The notes beneath the pieces are model-generated. The model was given only the letters and a program-made list of their open reading frames with translations. It was not told where the DNA came from and did not search any database. The position numbers and the translations under genes are program-made. 64,000 bases of DNA from Halictus rubicundus (taxonomy: Eukaryota > Arthropoda > Insecta > Hymenoptera > Halictidae), in contig NW_027488701.1 of NCBI RefSeq assembly GCF_050948215.1, positions 124,001 through 188,000 of the forward strand, read 5' to 3'. This document shows, in pieces, positions 9,421 to 19,599 of this stretch (its first letter is position 1; every line of letters starts with the position of its first letter).

Positions 9421-9717
9421 ATGCCCCGAGGGACACCCACGACGAGCCGCACCCGAAGAAACGCCGACGGACTACCATCCCCCGAGACACCGGACGACCG
9501 GAGACGACGGTGGGCCGACTGCATTAGCCGCCTGACGAACGATCTGTACGCGATAATGGAGCCCGGCGTACAGACCCGGAAAATGCTGTCCGCCGCCGCG
9601 ACGGCCGAGAGACCGGACCCGCTCCGCAACATCGACCGGATCCGGAAGAGCGTGTTGCGTCGCCGTGTGGTGGGATGGGGACTTTTGGTGTGGGTTCGGG
9701 TGCCCGTGGAGCGCTGA
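9421..9717 (+). CDS. Unrecognised GC-rich open frame, possible exon
   Basis: From ATG at 9421 the frame runs 98 codons. The middle has a mixed, protein-like composition (RRRWADCISRLTNDLYAIM, then a Lys/Arg-rich helix-like stretch DPLRNIDRIRKSVLRR) and not the low-complexity pattern usual for GC-rich noise. I do not recognise it. The last 50 or so bases overlap what looks like the edge of the LTR at 9666, so if this was a host exon it may have been cut by that insertion. No clear splice sites or neighbouring exons were found. Confidence 0.2.
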   Translation: MPRGTPTTSRTRRNADGLPSPETPDDRRRRWADCISRLTNDLYAIMEPGVQTRKMLSAAATAERPDPLRNIDRIRKSVLRRRVVGWGLLVWVRVPVER

Positions 9718-10433
9718 AGCGCTCTGCTCGTGGAGGTTCACAAATAACTTCGTACACAGAGTAAAATGGCGAAAATAATTGTTAGAGATTTATTTAGAAA
9801 GTCTTGGAGATGTAACTCCTTCGGTTCTATAATGAGTTCTGTGTCGTCCTGGAGCTTCGAATCCCTTTTTTAGCTTCTTCCTTCTCGCTTCCTTAGCCAA
9901 TAGGAAAATTGGGATCTTCTGGCTAGGCGTTGATTCGTCGGATCACTCGTCTTCCGGTTGCTGCTTGATGGTGATTGGCAGTGGATGGATCTTAATAGCG
10001 CACGCACGGGAGTGGGGTACGCGTGAGGGTGAAGCCCTGCCAAAACAAGGGACGTGGGGCCATGTGGGACCGAACGAGAGAGAGGTCCGAGGGAGTTCCA
10101 AGAGGTCCTTGACTCGGAATTTATGACCTCTTGTCCTTAACTGATTCCGGACTTCGACTATCCCTAATTTATGTAGAATTGGAGAAGCTACTCTAAGAGG
10201 CTGCGTGACTTTCTCTAAATTCCGCAATTAGTCTCGCCGACTCGAATTTCGTCAAGGATCTCTATGGAACTCTCCCGGTCTTTCTTTACCTACTCTAAAC
10301 TATCGCGCCCAAATAAAATACGTATGTATGAAATACGCGATTACATCTTATATTTAAATTTCCCTCTCCGCGCCATTAATCGATGCTATATATATATCTA
10401 GCTATGTTCGCGTGGTCAACTGGCCACGCTACA
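9666..10433 (-). repeat. Probable 3' LTR of the outer gypsy element (left edge uncertain)
   Basis: In coding sense it starts TGTAGCGTGGCCAG directly after a purine tract and contains an AAATAAA signal about 120 nt before its presumed end near 9666 (CCACCACA). It is GC-rich at the far end. It shows no similarity to the 5' LTR at 23193-23551. Confidence 0.5.
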
Positions 10434-10448
10434 CCTTCCCCCTTATCG
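10434..10448 (-). promoter_or_regulatory. Polypurine tract of the outer gypsy element
   Basis: CGATAAGGGGGAAGG in coding sense immediately precedes TGTAGCGTGG; it marks the start of the 3' LTR. Confidence 0.7.
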
Positions 10449-10829
10449 AAAAGGTGTTTCCTATGGGAACAGCTTTTACATACTACTTGATACTACTCTA
10501 TTCTAATTAATTATATAGACGGCGCATGATTTGAGTCTGTTTCAGAATAACTATATATGTGTGTGTGCGCAGGTGTACCTACACTCGGAGTTCCTGATGT
10601 ATATATTTACATTAAAATCGTTTAAGGTGGGTTCAGTTTATTTATACAACAGTTTTATACTCAGTCGCTTTACTAATCTAATCGTATACAGGCTAGTTTC
10701 AACTTATTCGCATGGACCGTTTTAAATTTATTATTACTTATCTCTATCTCTATTGTTAAGTCGTTATATACAGCCACACGTGTAGGCCTCCCACACTCGG
10801 CCTTTCCTGCATTTTCTTCGCCCTCGAAG
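10449..10829. other. 3' untranslated region of the outer gypsy element
   Basis: AT-rich with short AT repeats and stops in all frames. It lies between the end of the integrase reading (about 10830) and the purine tract. No envelope gene is present. Confidence 0.6.
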
Positions 10830-13123
10830 ACATCATTCATTTAATTCCTCGTTACAATCGAAGGGTTTCATGTAATCTACTGCGGTACTCGTTACGTGTG
10901 GTCCCTCCCCATCACTGATGCGAATTACGTCGTAACGATCATTACGCTTAACTTTCACGACTTTCTACGGCCCTAAATACTTCTGTTTGATTTTTAATTG
11001 CCGGCCGAATTGCGTTCTTTTAATGAACACCAAATCGCCCTCCTGGTATTTTCTCGCGGGTTTACATTTCTTGTTGTAAGTTTTTCTATTTTCTTCTTGT
11101 ACTTTTAAGAGATTTTCCTTAGCAACTAACCGCAATTCATCGCGATCTTCCTGAAATAATTGAATTGTTTCTTGTTCAATTATCGCGAGGATATCATGGT
11201 CTCGTTTGTGTCGCATTCGCATGCCGAACATGACTTCAAAGGGAGTCATGCCAACGCTCCGCTGGTAGGTACTGTTAACGCATAATTGTACTTTTTCGAC
11301 GAATTTGTACCATTGATCGAGTTTGTCCAAAGATAATTTTGTAAGTACCGGAATTATCGTCCTAATCGTTCTCTCGACCTGCCCGTTCCCTCTTGGAACC
11401 CCCGTCGTAACCAAGATATGTCGAATCCCTTCATCCATACAATAGTTTTGAAAGTCGACCGAAGTAAACGCCGCTCCTCGATCGGAAATGATTCTCTCGG
11501 GATTTCCGAAAACTTTCTGCTGCCCACTTAGCTTATTGATAACTTCCTTCGCGTTGACACTTTTAGTAGGATATAACCAAATAAATTTTGAAAAACTGTC
11601 TATTACTACGAAAATATATCGGTAAGCTTTAGTTGTCGCTGACATCGGTCCTACATGATCAACATGGTAGGTATTTAACGGTTTATCGCCTTTTGGCAAC
11701 GGCATTAACTCTCCCTCTTTCTTACCGGCTTTCTTATCGGATATGATACATGGGATACAGCAGCTAATAAAATTTTTTAGTTTATCCTCTAGCCGCGGGA
11801 TATAATATTCGGTTTCTATAGTTTCTTTCATTTTCTTAATACCGAAATGGCCGTTTTCGTGTGTGTTCCGTATTATTTCGGTTTGCAAACAGGATGGCTC
11901 TACTATTAAATCCCTATCATTCTTTCGCTTCATTAAAATATCGTGATCTATGAAATAGTTATCATATGGTTCGTTTTGCAAAATGCATTTGATCGCGTGT
12001 AATCGCTCGTCTTCAAATTGCTTTTTCTTTATCATCGCATGTAAATGATTCGTAACAACTAACGCGGGATGTCTACTGAGCGCGTCCGCATGTTTAAGTC
12101 GCGTTCCACTTCTGTGTTCTACCTCGTAATCGAACTCTTCGAGGGTTAGTGCCCATCGCGCTACCTTCGGAGACAAATCTTTTTTAGTTAGAGTCTTTTT
12201 AAACGCCTCGCAATCCGTAACTATTTTAAATCTGATACCGAATAAATAAATACGTAGTTTCTTTACTGCGTTAATTATGGCTAGCACCTCTAATTCGTAA
12301 GAGTGTAGTTTCTTTTCTGCGTCAGTCGTTTTCTTACTGTAATAGTGAACCGGATGAAATTGACTGTCTTCGTCAGTCTTTTGTAGGAGAATTGCCCCGT
12401 AGCCTTCCTTGCTGGCATCAGTATGCAGTTCTGTGATAGCTTGCGGATCATAGATACGTAGTACTGGCTTCACGGATAATACTAACTTCAATGCCTCCCT
12501 CTGACTACTATCCCATACGAATGCCTGCTCTTTCTTAATCAAGTCCGACAAAGGTCGAGCCATCTTTGAATAATCATGGATAAATTTACGAAAATATCCC
12601 GTCAATCCTAGGAAGCTTTGCACGGCTTTCTTACTTTTCGGTATCGGAAATTTTTCGACTGCTTTGATTTTTGATTCGCTTGGGTACACGTTTCCGTTTT
12701 CGATCTCCTGACCAAGGTATTCGATTCGCGTTTTGAAGAATTGACATTTGTTCCAGTTGATCATTAACCCGTTTTCTTCCGCTACTTTTAACGTCTCTAA
12801 TAAATTTTCGAATGCCTGTTCATCGTTTTCTCCGGGAATAATAATATCGTCTACGTACGTAAAAACTACTTTGCGTCTCACTAGATCTTTAAATATTTCG
12901 TCAATGAATCTAAGAAAACTAGTAGGGCTAATTGATAGTCCGAAAGGTGTTTTTAAAAATTCATATTGTCCGTCGGGCGTTACGAATGACGTATATTTCC
13001 TACTTTGTTCTGCCATTGGTACGTGAAAGAAACCGTTTTCAAGATCTATTACTGAAAAGATGCGGGCTTTCCTTAATTCGTCTATTCTGTCCTCTATAAG
13101 TGGCATTGGAAAATGATCTCTCT
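10830..13123 (-). pseudogene. Pol (RT from palm, RNase H, integrase) of the outer gypsy element
   Basis: From KRDHFPMPLIEDRID the frame encodes the RT palm with YVDDIIIPG, thumb, RNase H (HTDASKEGYGAI) and integrase. The integrase has an HHCC finger (HENGHFGIKKM to CCIPC) and the three acidic residues DHVGPM, SDRGAAF and NGQVERTI. The first 20 residues of the open frame (13196-13127) belong to the inserted TTAA element and not to pol. A TAG at 10965 interrupts the C-terminal module where a Tyr codon of the GPY motif would be expected. In-frame homology-like sequence continues to a natural stop near 10830. The enzyme core looks intact otherwise, so decay is modest. Confidence 0.85.
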
Positions 13124-13185
13124 TAAGGGGGCCGGCAGGTCGACTCTGTGTAACCACACACATACATGAAATCCATATACGTATA

Positions 13186-13352
13186 TGAACTTGCAAGGGT
13201 CAAAATGTTGACAAATTGACGCTTCAATATCGCAATGAGCAGTTTAAAAGTGGTCACTTGGGTTTCCTAAAAGTCCAATCTAGGTCTGTCCAGAGCCCAA
13301 ATTGCGAATTTCTACCTCATCGTCGAGTAATTTGTAATATTCGGCAGAAATC
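13186..13352 (-). repeat. Inverted copy of the 217-bp repeat unit
   Basis: Reverse complement of the units at 18733-19345 (shared blocks include the GTCCAATCTAGGTCTGTCC region and ATCGTCGAGTAATTTG). It makes the TTAA element roughly symmetrical in its subterminal regions. Confidence 0.8.
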
Positions 13353-13652
13353 TCGCTTTCTGAAGCAAGGATGACGTCACAAGATGGCTGCCGCAGAGAG
13401 ATTCTCTTAATTTCGAGAGATTTAGTGTTCGTATCGAAAAAAACGCTCTGGACAGACATAGCAAAGACATGTACGAACACGGTGGTATGCATTTTTAATT
13501 GATTACTTACTTATTTAAGGCGTAAAATGTCTAGAAAAAAACGCACCATTTCGCGGTTCCGCTTACTAGCGCCCCGGTCTCCCCGCGGCAAACACTGTAC
13601 CTTGCGATAGAATACGGTCGATAATGCAGGTCGATATTACAGGTTTACATAT

Positions 13653-13923
13653 TGTTGCGGAGGCTTCGGCCCCGCCTCGCCGGCGAACACATCCCTCAAC
13701 CAAACAACAACACCGAACACTACCAACAACTATATAACTATTTATTGGCTGTCAACGGACAATGTTAAAAGATGCGATACAGGTGCGTGCTCTCGCTTCG
13801 TCGACTCGAGAGGTTCTGTCGTCTGTCTTCTTCTTAACAACAACCCCGTTGGCCGGATACCATAATATCGATACGGCGGCCAACTTCTCTCGATCGCCGC
13901 AATCGACAGCTTCCATCGTAACA
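13653..13923 (-). repeat. 3' LTR of the innermost gypsy element
   Basis: 271 bp, one difference from 18449-18719; begins TG and ends CA; preceded by target copy ATAT. Confidence 0.95.
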
Positions 13924-13938
13924 CTGCTCCCCCTCTCG
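13924..13938 (-). promoter_or_regulatory. Polypurine tract of the innermost gypsy element
   Basis: CGAGAGGGGGAGCAG in coding sense abuts the 3' LTR. Confidence 0.75.
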
Positions 13939-14565
13939 AAAAAAACGGGCGTCCCGACCGCGGCGAAATTCGTCTGTGGTAACGTCCCAACCTTCATGCC
14001 TCGTAATCGAAAGACGGCTCCTTGACATGTTAACCTCTGTCTGAAAAGTCGGTGAAAGAAAAGAAATTTGCTTTAACCCGGTGGCCTTAATCAGACAGTA
14101 AACGTCCCGACATTTGTCCTCTGTCTCAGGGGAAAACCACCTAAAAACCCTGAGCAGGACGCTGGCATGAGGTATTTCCCTTAATGCTTCAGTGTAGTTA
14201 TTCCGTCGACTTCTCGCCCTTCCCCTTGACTCTTGTGGCTTGAGTGCTTCTTTCTTGACGTTTTCCCGGGTGCTGCCCTCCCCCCGGGCGACCACCGAGT
14301 CCTCTCCAGGATGCACCTCCAATCATCGCGAAATCTATCCGCGATAACATGGTGATTGGTGCACCACTCTTTGTGGACCAGTCGGGAAAGGGGGTACCCT
14401 CCTGAGGACGTATCCTCGCGAGGATACCACTTCCTCCCCCGAATTCCTAGGACTGTCTCTTCCACAAATGGAAAGTGATCGAGGTGCCGGAACGGAGTCG
14501 CACCCTCGCCTTCTTTCGATGCAGCGTCCTCTTCGTGGGCGAAAAGTGTCTAGGAATTCGGATTC
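13939..14565. other. 3' region of the innermost gypsy element, no confident gene
   Basis: A 162-codon minus-strand frame (14322-13834) crosses it and enters the LTR. It has no membrane segment or envelope-like motif, so I read this stretch as untranslated. Confidence 0.5.
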
Positions 14566-17310
14566 CTATCCTAAACCACTGTAAGGTGCAAGCCGGTTCA
14601 CGTGAACAACCTTCGGTTTTGCCTTAGGAGATCGGACTATTCGAAAAATTAATTCGTTCAATCGATTCTTGACGATGTACGGTCCTTCCCAGTCAGATTG
14701 GAGTTTCGGGCACCGGCCTCTTGTACGTCGTGGATTAAATAGCCAGACCTTGTCACCCGGATTGAAGGAAACCCGATTCGCATGAACATCGTACCAGGAC
14801 TTCATTTTGTCACCACTAATCTTCATTCGTTGGCGTACAAAATCATGGATTCCCAAGATTTTAGCCCTCATTTCTCCAATGTAAGCTCCCTCCTCCTTCC
14901 TTTCAGAAGCGTAGTTACTGCCTCTCAGGAGATCCAAAGGAAGTCGTAATTCTCGACCCATGAGGACCATTGCCGGAGTATTTCGAGTTACCTCATGTTG
15001 AGAAGTCCGATATGCTAAAAGGAACGTCGGTATCCATTCATCCCAGTCTTTTTGATGTTCGGAAACAAACTGTGTTAGATACTGTAACAATGTACGAATC
15101 ATCCTTTCGACGAGTCCGTCCGATTGGGGATGTAAGGGTGTCGTCCTTGTCTTTCTAATTCCAAGCAACCTCATCAACTCTTTGAAGACACTCGACTCGA
15201 AATTCCTACCTTGATCTGAATGCAGTTCTAGTGGCACACCATGGCGACTTATTACATCTGTTAAAAGGGTCTTCGCAATGGTTGTTGACAGACTGTCTGC
15301 ATTGACATGCAACTTCCCTTCTCGATGTCTAATTTCAAAATCATACTGTTGCAGCCTTTCTATCCAGCGAGCCGTTTGTCCTTCCGGATTCTTGAACGAC
15401 AATAGCCACCTTAACGCAGCATGATCAGTCCTTACCAGAAATTTTCGACCATAAAGATAGGGGTGAAAATGTTCTATGGACTTAATTATCGCCAAAAGTT
15501 CCCGTCTTGTAACGCAATAATTCCTCTCTGCTTTTCCCAGCATTTTTGAAAAGTATGCAATAACTTTCTCCTCTTCACCTTGAACTTGCGAGAGGACTGC
15601 TCCAATGGCAAAATTCGACGCATCTGTATCCAAAATGAAATCTGCGTCTAATAAAGGATAAGCTAATATCGGAGATTCGGAAAGACGCTGCTTCAGCCAC
15701 TCGAATACCTTTTGACATTCTTCCGACCATACAAACGTAATTTTATCTTCCGTCAGGCGATGTAGTGGCCTAGCGATGGAAGAAAAATCTTTGACGAATT
15801 TTCTATAATAAGTGCAAAGTCCGAGAAAACTCCTTAATTCCGTTTTACTCCTCGGAATTGGCCATTTCTGGATTGCCATTATCTTTTCGGGATCCGTTTT
15901 AATCCCGCGTTCGGAAACGATATGTCCAAGGTATCGCACCTCTTTGCAGAAGAAATTGCATTTCTTTGGATTCGCTAATAGTTTGGCTTGGCGCAGGCGT
16001 GCGAAGACAGTCCTCAAATTGTCCATGTTTTCTTCGAAACTTCTTCCATAAACAATTATGTCGTCTAGATATACTAGGCAGATTTTCCCACAAAGGCCTT
16101 TCAATACCGTGTCCATAAGACGTTCAAACGTGGCAGGGGCATTACAAAGTCCGAAAGGCATCACTCTGAATTGCCAAAGCCCTTCTCCCACGCAGAATGC
16201 TGTCTTTTCACGGTCCCTTTCGTCAACCATAATCTGCCAATATCCACTTTGCAGATCTATGGTTGAAAACCAAGACGATTCAGCTAGAGCATCTAGCGTT
16301 TCTTCAATTCTCGGCAACGGATAAGAATCTTTTTTCGTGACATCATTTAACCGCCGATAGTCCACACAAAATCTCGTGCTGCCATCCTTTTTCTTCACGA
16401 GAACGATAGGAGAGGACCATGGACTTTTCGACTCCTCAATTACTCCCTGCCTTTCCATCTTCGCGAGTAATTCTTTAACTTCGTCTCGTCGGTGAAAAGG
16501 GAGACGTCGCGGTGCCTGTTTGATTGGTGCACAATCTCCTGTATCAATCTTATGTTGGACAACATCACAATTCCCAACATGTTCAGGATTTTCTGCGAAT
16601 ATGTCCTGAAATTCATGTGTTACTTTCGCAAATGCTGTCTTCCGTGGCGGAGATAAGGCCGAACAGCAACGCTGGAAAAGATCTTCTAAGTGCTTCGGTA
16701 CAGGTGGAACTGCAACCTCCTGCACCTCTTCCGCTACCGGAGTCTCCTCTTCCATCTTCGCTAATAAAGCTGCATCCTCCTTATTACGTATCTCTTGACC
16801 GATAAAGCCGACCTCTTCCTTCCCGGCTATTTGTAGTTTCCTCGCCCAATAATCGAGCCTACATGCGTGTTTCTGGAGGAATCCGTTCCCCAAAATACAC
16901 TCCTCCGCCATGTCGATCAGGAAAAATTCTTCCTCTGTTTCGAAACCATTGATTTTAATGGGACATTTGTACCTGCCTTGAATCGGTAAATTTTCCCCGG
17001 AAATGGACACAATTTTGATTTCCAGAAGTTCCTCCGCCGCGCCAAGCTTACTTCTGGGATTGAACTTATCCGTCCCCAAAAGATTTACGCTCGATCCCGT
17101 GTCGATTATTATCGTAGCCATTTTTCCATCGATGAATCCCTCGATGGCCGTACAATCCTTCTTCAAATAAGTCTTCAGCACGACAGGGGTAGAAGAAGGT
17201 GAAGTCACAGTCTCCCCTCCTACTATGACTTCTTTGCGTTTCCCATCCTCTGTGTTTGTCTCTTCGGGCAGTCCTTCTGGAGATGCCCAGTCTGGCGACA
17301 ACTCCAACAC
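14566..17310 (-). CDS. Pol of the innermost gypsy element with in-frame integrase deletion
   Basis: A 914-codon frame. Protease IIIDTGSSVNLLG is near residue 70. RT runs about 290-470 (FCVDYRRLND, MPFGLCNAPATFERLM, YLDDIIVYG near 413). RNase H has LDTDASNFAIGAVLS (about 550) and ends HVNADSLS near residue 672. The next residues, TTIAKTLLTDVISRHG, already belong to the middle of the integrase core. The HHCC finger and the first catalytic Asp are therefore missing, while HSDQGRNF and DGLVERMI (second Asp, Glu) and the C-terminal GPYIV module remain. The join keeps frame and no stop is present. It starts in the -1 frame relative to gag, with no upstream Met required. Confidence 0.9.
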   Translation of the reverse strand: MLELSPDWASPEGLPEETNTEDGKRKEVIVGGETVTSPSSTPVVLKTYLKKDCTAIEGFIDGKMATIIIDTGSSVNLLGTDKFNPRSKLGAAEELLEIKIVSISGENLPIQGRYKCPIKINGFETEEEFFLIDMAEECILGNGFLQKHACRLDYWARKLQIAGKEEVGFIGQEIRNKEDAALLAKMEEETPVAEEVQEVAVPPVPKHLEDLFQRCCSALSPPRKTAFAKVTHEFQDIFAENPEHVGNCDVVQHKIDTGDCAPIKQAPRRLPFHRRDEVKELLAKMERQGVIEESKSPWSSPIVLVKKKDGSTRFCVDYRRLNDVTKKDSYPLPRIEETLDALAESSWFSTIDLQSGYWQIMVDERDREKTAFCVGEGLWQFRVMPFGLCNAPATFERLMDTVLKGLCGKICLVYLDDIIVYGRSFEENMDNLRTVFARLRQAKLLANPKKCNFFCKEVRYLGHIVSERGIKTDPEKIMAIQKWPIPRSKTELRSFLGLCTYYRKFVKDFSSIARPLHRLTEDKITFVWSEECQKVFEWLKQRLSESPILAYPLLDADFILDTDASNFAIGAVLSQVQGEEEKVIAYFSKMLGKAERNYCVTRRELLAIIKSIEHFHPYLYGRKFLVRTDHAALRWLLSFKNPEGQTARWIERLQQYDFEIRHREGKLHVNADSLSTTIAKTLLTDVISRHGVPLELHSDQGRNFESSVFKELMRLLGIRKTRTTPLHPQSDGLVERMIRTLLQYLTQFVSEHQKDWDEWIPTFLLAYRTSQHEVTRNTPAMVLMGRELRLPLDLLRGSNYASERKEEGAYIGEMRAKILGIHDFVRQRMKISGDKMKSWYDVHANRVSFNPGDKVWLFNPRRTRGRCPKLQSDWEGPYIVKNRLNELIFRIVRSPKAKPKVVHVNRLAPYSGLG

Positions 17311-18389
17311 TCCCTGGGTCGATCTTCTCGATCACCATTGATCTTCGAATTCCTGTTCACGAAACTCGTCTTTCGTACATAGTTCCTGTTCGGTCGATCC
17401 ACTTCCTCCGGTCTTCGGTCGTATCCTCGTTCTCCCCAACGCCGTCCAGGAATATGTTGTTTTGGAAAATAATAAGGCTTGTAGCGGTTATTTTGACTAC
17501 TATACGAAGTTTCAGTAACAGACTCGACAGCTTCAATCTCCAAGGCTCTAATAACTGCTGCTTTCAGAGATGTAAAACCACCGAGCCTTAATATTCGTTT
17601 CATCTCTTCGTTGGCCAACGCTGCTACAAATTGAGAGGCCGCGAGTTTATCCCTACTTTCGTATGGGCATTCACCAAATGCAGCTTGAGCAAGCCTCTCA
17701 ATTTCTTCTGCCAACTCAGAGATCGACTCCCCTTTCCGTTGTCTATAATTTTGGAATTTTACGTAACTTAAATTTTGAAAATTTTTGGTCCCATAACGGA
17801 ACTCTAATGCCGAAACTATCGTCCGGAAATCGTTCTGTTTGTCCACGGAGAGTGAAGTCAACACTCCTCGAGCAGGGCCCTCCAAAGACGTAACCAAGGC
17901 CAAAGCTTTCCTCGGTTCATCCCAACCATTCGCGCGAGCTATTGTGTCGAACTGAATTCTATACTCTTCCCATGAAGCTTTGCCGTCAAATCTAGGAGGT
18001 TTCACGGTGTATCCCAACTCCGAAACTCCGCGAAACACGCCAACTGCGTCATTTACAGGGACCTGCTGCGAAAGCGGAAAAACCGGAACCGCGGACCCAT
18101 TAGGAACGGACATATTTATATTTTGAGTTTCACGGTTCTCAGTAGAATTAATGAAACGCGGCTGTACAAGACTGTGCAGATTCTGCGATAGCACCTGACA
18201 CTGTGCCTCCAGGATTCCAAATCGTCCCTCCAGGGCAGCTTCCCTTGCAGCTTGAGCGGCTCTGTTTGCTGCTTCCCTCTCTTCAAACCGGGCCCACTCC
18301 TGTTCCCATCTCTGTTCCGCGATTTTCCGCTGCTCTTGAAACTGCCCCGAAATGTTCCGCTGGAGGCCTTCGAACAGCGTCTGTAACAT
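17223..18389 (-). CDS. Gag of the innermost gypsy element
   Basis: The start at 18389 (MLQTLFEGLQRN) is chosen because the longer open frame runs back into the LTR. An N-terminal Glu/Arg/Ala-rich coiled-coil-like region (residues about 15-55) is followed by a capsid-like domain (PPRFDGKASWEEYRIQFDTIA, then RKGESISELAEEIERLAQAAF) and one CCHC zinc knuckle, CWSCRQTGHLQKDC, near the C-terminus. It ends 88 nt inside pol. It would assemble cytoplasmic particles and package the RNA. The frame is intact, so this copy could still be mobilised in trans. Confidence 0.9.
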   Translation of the reverse strand: MLQTLFEGLQRNISGQFQEQRKIAEQRWEQEWARFEEREAANRAAQAAREAALEGRFGILEAQCQVLSQNLHSLVQPRFINSTENRETQNINMSVPNGSAVPVFPLSQQVPVNDAVGVFRGVSELGYTVKPPRFDGKASWEEYRIQFDTIARANGWDEPRKALALVTSLEGPARGVLTSLSVDKQNDFRTIVSALEFRYGTKNFQNLSYVKFQNYRQRKGESISELAEEIERLAQAAFGECPYESRDKLAASQFVAALANEEMKRILRLGGFTSLKAAVIRALEIEAVESVTETSYSSQNNRYKPYYFPKQHIPGRRWGERGYDRRPEEVDRPNRNYVRKTSFVNRNSKINGDREDRPRECWSCRQTGHLQKDCPKRQTQRMGNAKKS

Positions 18390-18429
18390 CGTCGCATCTG
18401 CTCCCGAAGTGGATGTCGTTGTGGAATCG

Positions 18430-18447
18430 CCCGCACTTCTGACACCA
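18430..18447 (-). promoter_or_regulatory. Primer-binding site of the innermost gypsy element
   Basis: TGGTGTCAGAAGTGCGGG lies 1 nt inside the 5' LTR; it resembles tRNA-Leu-type primer sites known in insect gypsy elements. Confidence 0.75.
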
Positions 18448-18448
18448 A

Positions 18449-18719
18449 TGTTGCGGAGGCTTCGGCCCCGCCTCGCCGGCGAACACATCCCTCAACCAAA
18501 CAACAACACCGAACACTACCAACAACTATATAACTATTTATTGGCTGTCAACGGACAATGTTAAAAGATGCGATACAGGTGCGTGCTCTCGCTTCGTCGA
18601 CTCGAGAGGTTCTGTCGTCTGTCTTCTTCTTAACAACAACCCCGTTGGCCGGATACCATAATATCGATACGACGGCCAACTTCTCTCGATCGCCGCAATC
18701 GACAGCTTCCATCGTAACA
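18449..18719 (-). repeat. 5' LTR of the innermost gypsy element
   Basis: 271 bp, one difference from 13653-13923. Confidence 0.95.
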
Positions 18720-18732
18720 ATATGTACGATAT

Positions 18733-19345
18733 GTATGCTGCCGAATATTGCAAATTACTCGACGATGAGGTATAAATTCGCAATTTGGGCTCTGGACAGA
18801 CGTAGATTGGACTTTTAGGAAACACAAGTGACCAGTTTTAAACTACTCATTGCAAAATTGAAGCGTCAATTTGTCAAGATTTTGACCCCTGCACGTTTCG
18901 CTACGCATCTCGTAACGTCACGCTTGCTTCGAACGCCTCGCGACTGGCAGTATGCTGCCGAATATTGCAAATTACTCGACGATGAGGTATAAATTCGCAG
19001 TTTGGGCTCTGGACAGACGTAGATTGGACTTTTAGGAAACACAAGTGACCACTTTTAAACTGCTCATTGCAATATTGAAGCGTCAATTTGTCAAGATTTC
19101 GACCCTTGCACGTTTCGCTACGCATCTCGTGACGTCACGCTTGCCTCGAACGCCTCGCGACTGGCGGTATGTTGCCGAATATTGCTAATTAATCGACGAT
19201 GAGGCAGAAATTCGCATTTTGGCCTCTGGACAGACCTAGATTGAACCTTTAGGAAAGACAATTGACCATTTAGAAACTGCTCATTGCAATATTGAAGCGG
19301 CAATTTGAAAATTTTCTGACCCTTGCACGTTTCGAAAGAGGCCAC
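18733..19345 (+). repeat. 217-bp tandem repeat, about 2.8 units
   Basis: Units start with GTATGCTGCCGAATATTGC at 18733 and 18950 and with GTATGTTGCCG at 19167, exactly 217 bp apart. Units 1 and 2 are very similar; unit 3 is more diverged and breaks off near 19340. A further scrap (GACGCCACGCTTG to CCTCGCGA) recurs at about 19695-19745. Non-coding; part of the TTAA element. Confidence 0.9.
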
Positions 19346-19515
19346 GACCTTCGGGTCATCGATTCTGTTGAAACTTTGCATACTTATAGATCTCGTTGTC
19401 CTGTTCACAAATATACACCATTATAGGGGCAGATACTCAATAATTTTCGCGATATTAACGATTGAAGTTTCATTATTTCCTATGTAATGCCGTATTTTTT
19501 TCTACGGTACAACAA

Positions 19516-19590
19516 GATTCGGTTTGGCGTGACTGCAGCGTACCAAGTTTTCAACCGGACGACCAGTGTTCAAATCCTGTCTACTAACGT
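19516..19590 (+). other. tRNA-like stretch inside the TTAA element
   Basis: TTTGGCGTGACTGCAGC resembles an A box. About 40 nt on, GTGTTCAAATCC matches the B box (GWTCRANNC), and a T-run follows at about 19592. There is no convincing cloverleaf, so it is probably a degenerate tRNA-derived promoter or a chance match. Confidence 0.3.
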
Positions 19591-19599
19591 ATTTTTTTA

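Larger units (their letters stand above)
13653..18719 (-). mobile_element. Young Ty3/gypsy element, innermost in the nest, integrase-deleted
   Basis: The element is 5067 bp on the minus strand. LTRs of 271 bp (13653-13923, 18449-18719) differ at one base (cggcgg versus cgacgg), and a 4-bp target duplication ATAT flanks them (13649-13652, 18720-18723). The order is PBS, gag, pol, a 640-bp 3' region and purine tract. Gag and pol overlap by 88 nt in the -1 frame. Pol is open throughout but has lost about the first half of integrase in frame, so the copy cannot integrate on its own. It is the youngest layer of the nest. Confidence 0.93.

Noticed and set aside
13834..14322. A 162-codon frame after pol in the innermost gypsy element, considered as an envelope gene
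   Set aside because: No signal peptide, furin-like site or transmembrane segment, and it runs through the purine tract into the LTR.
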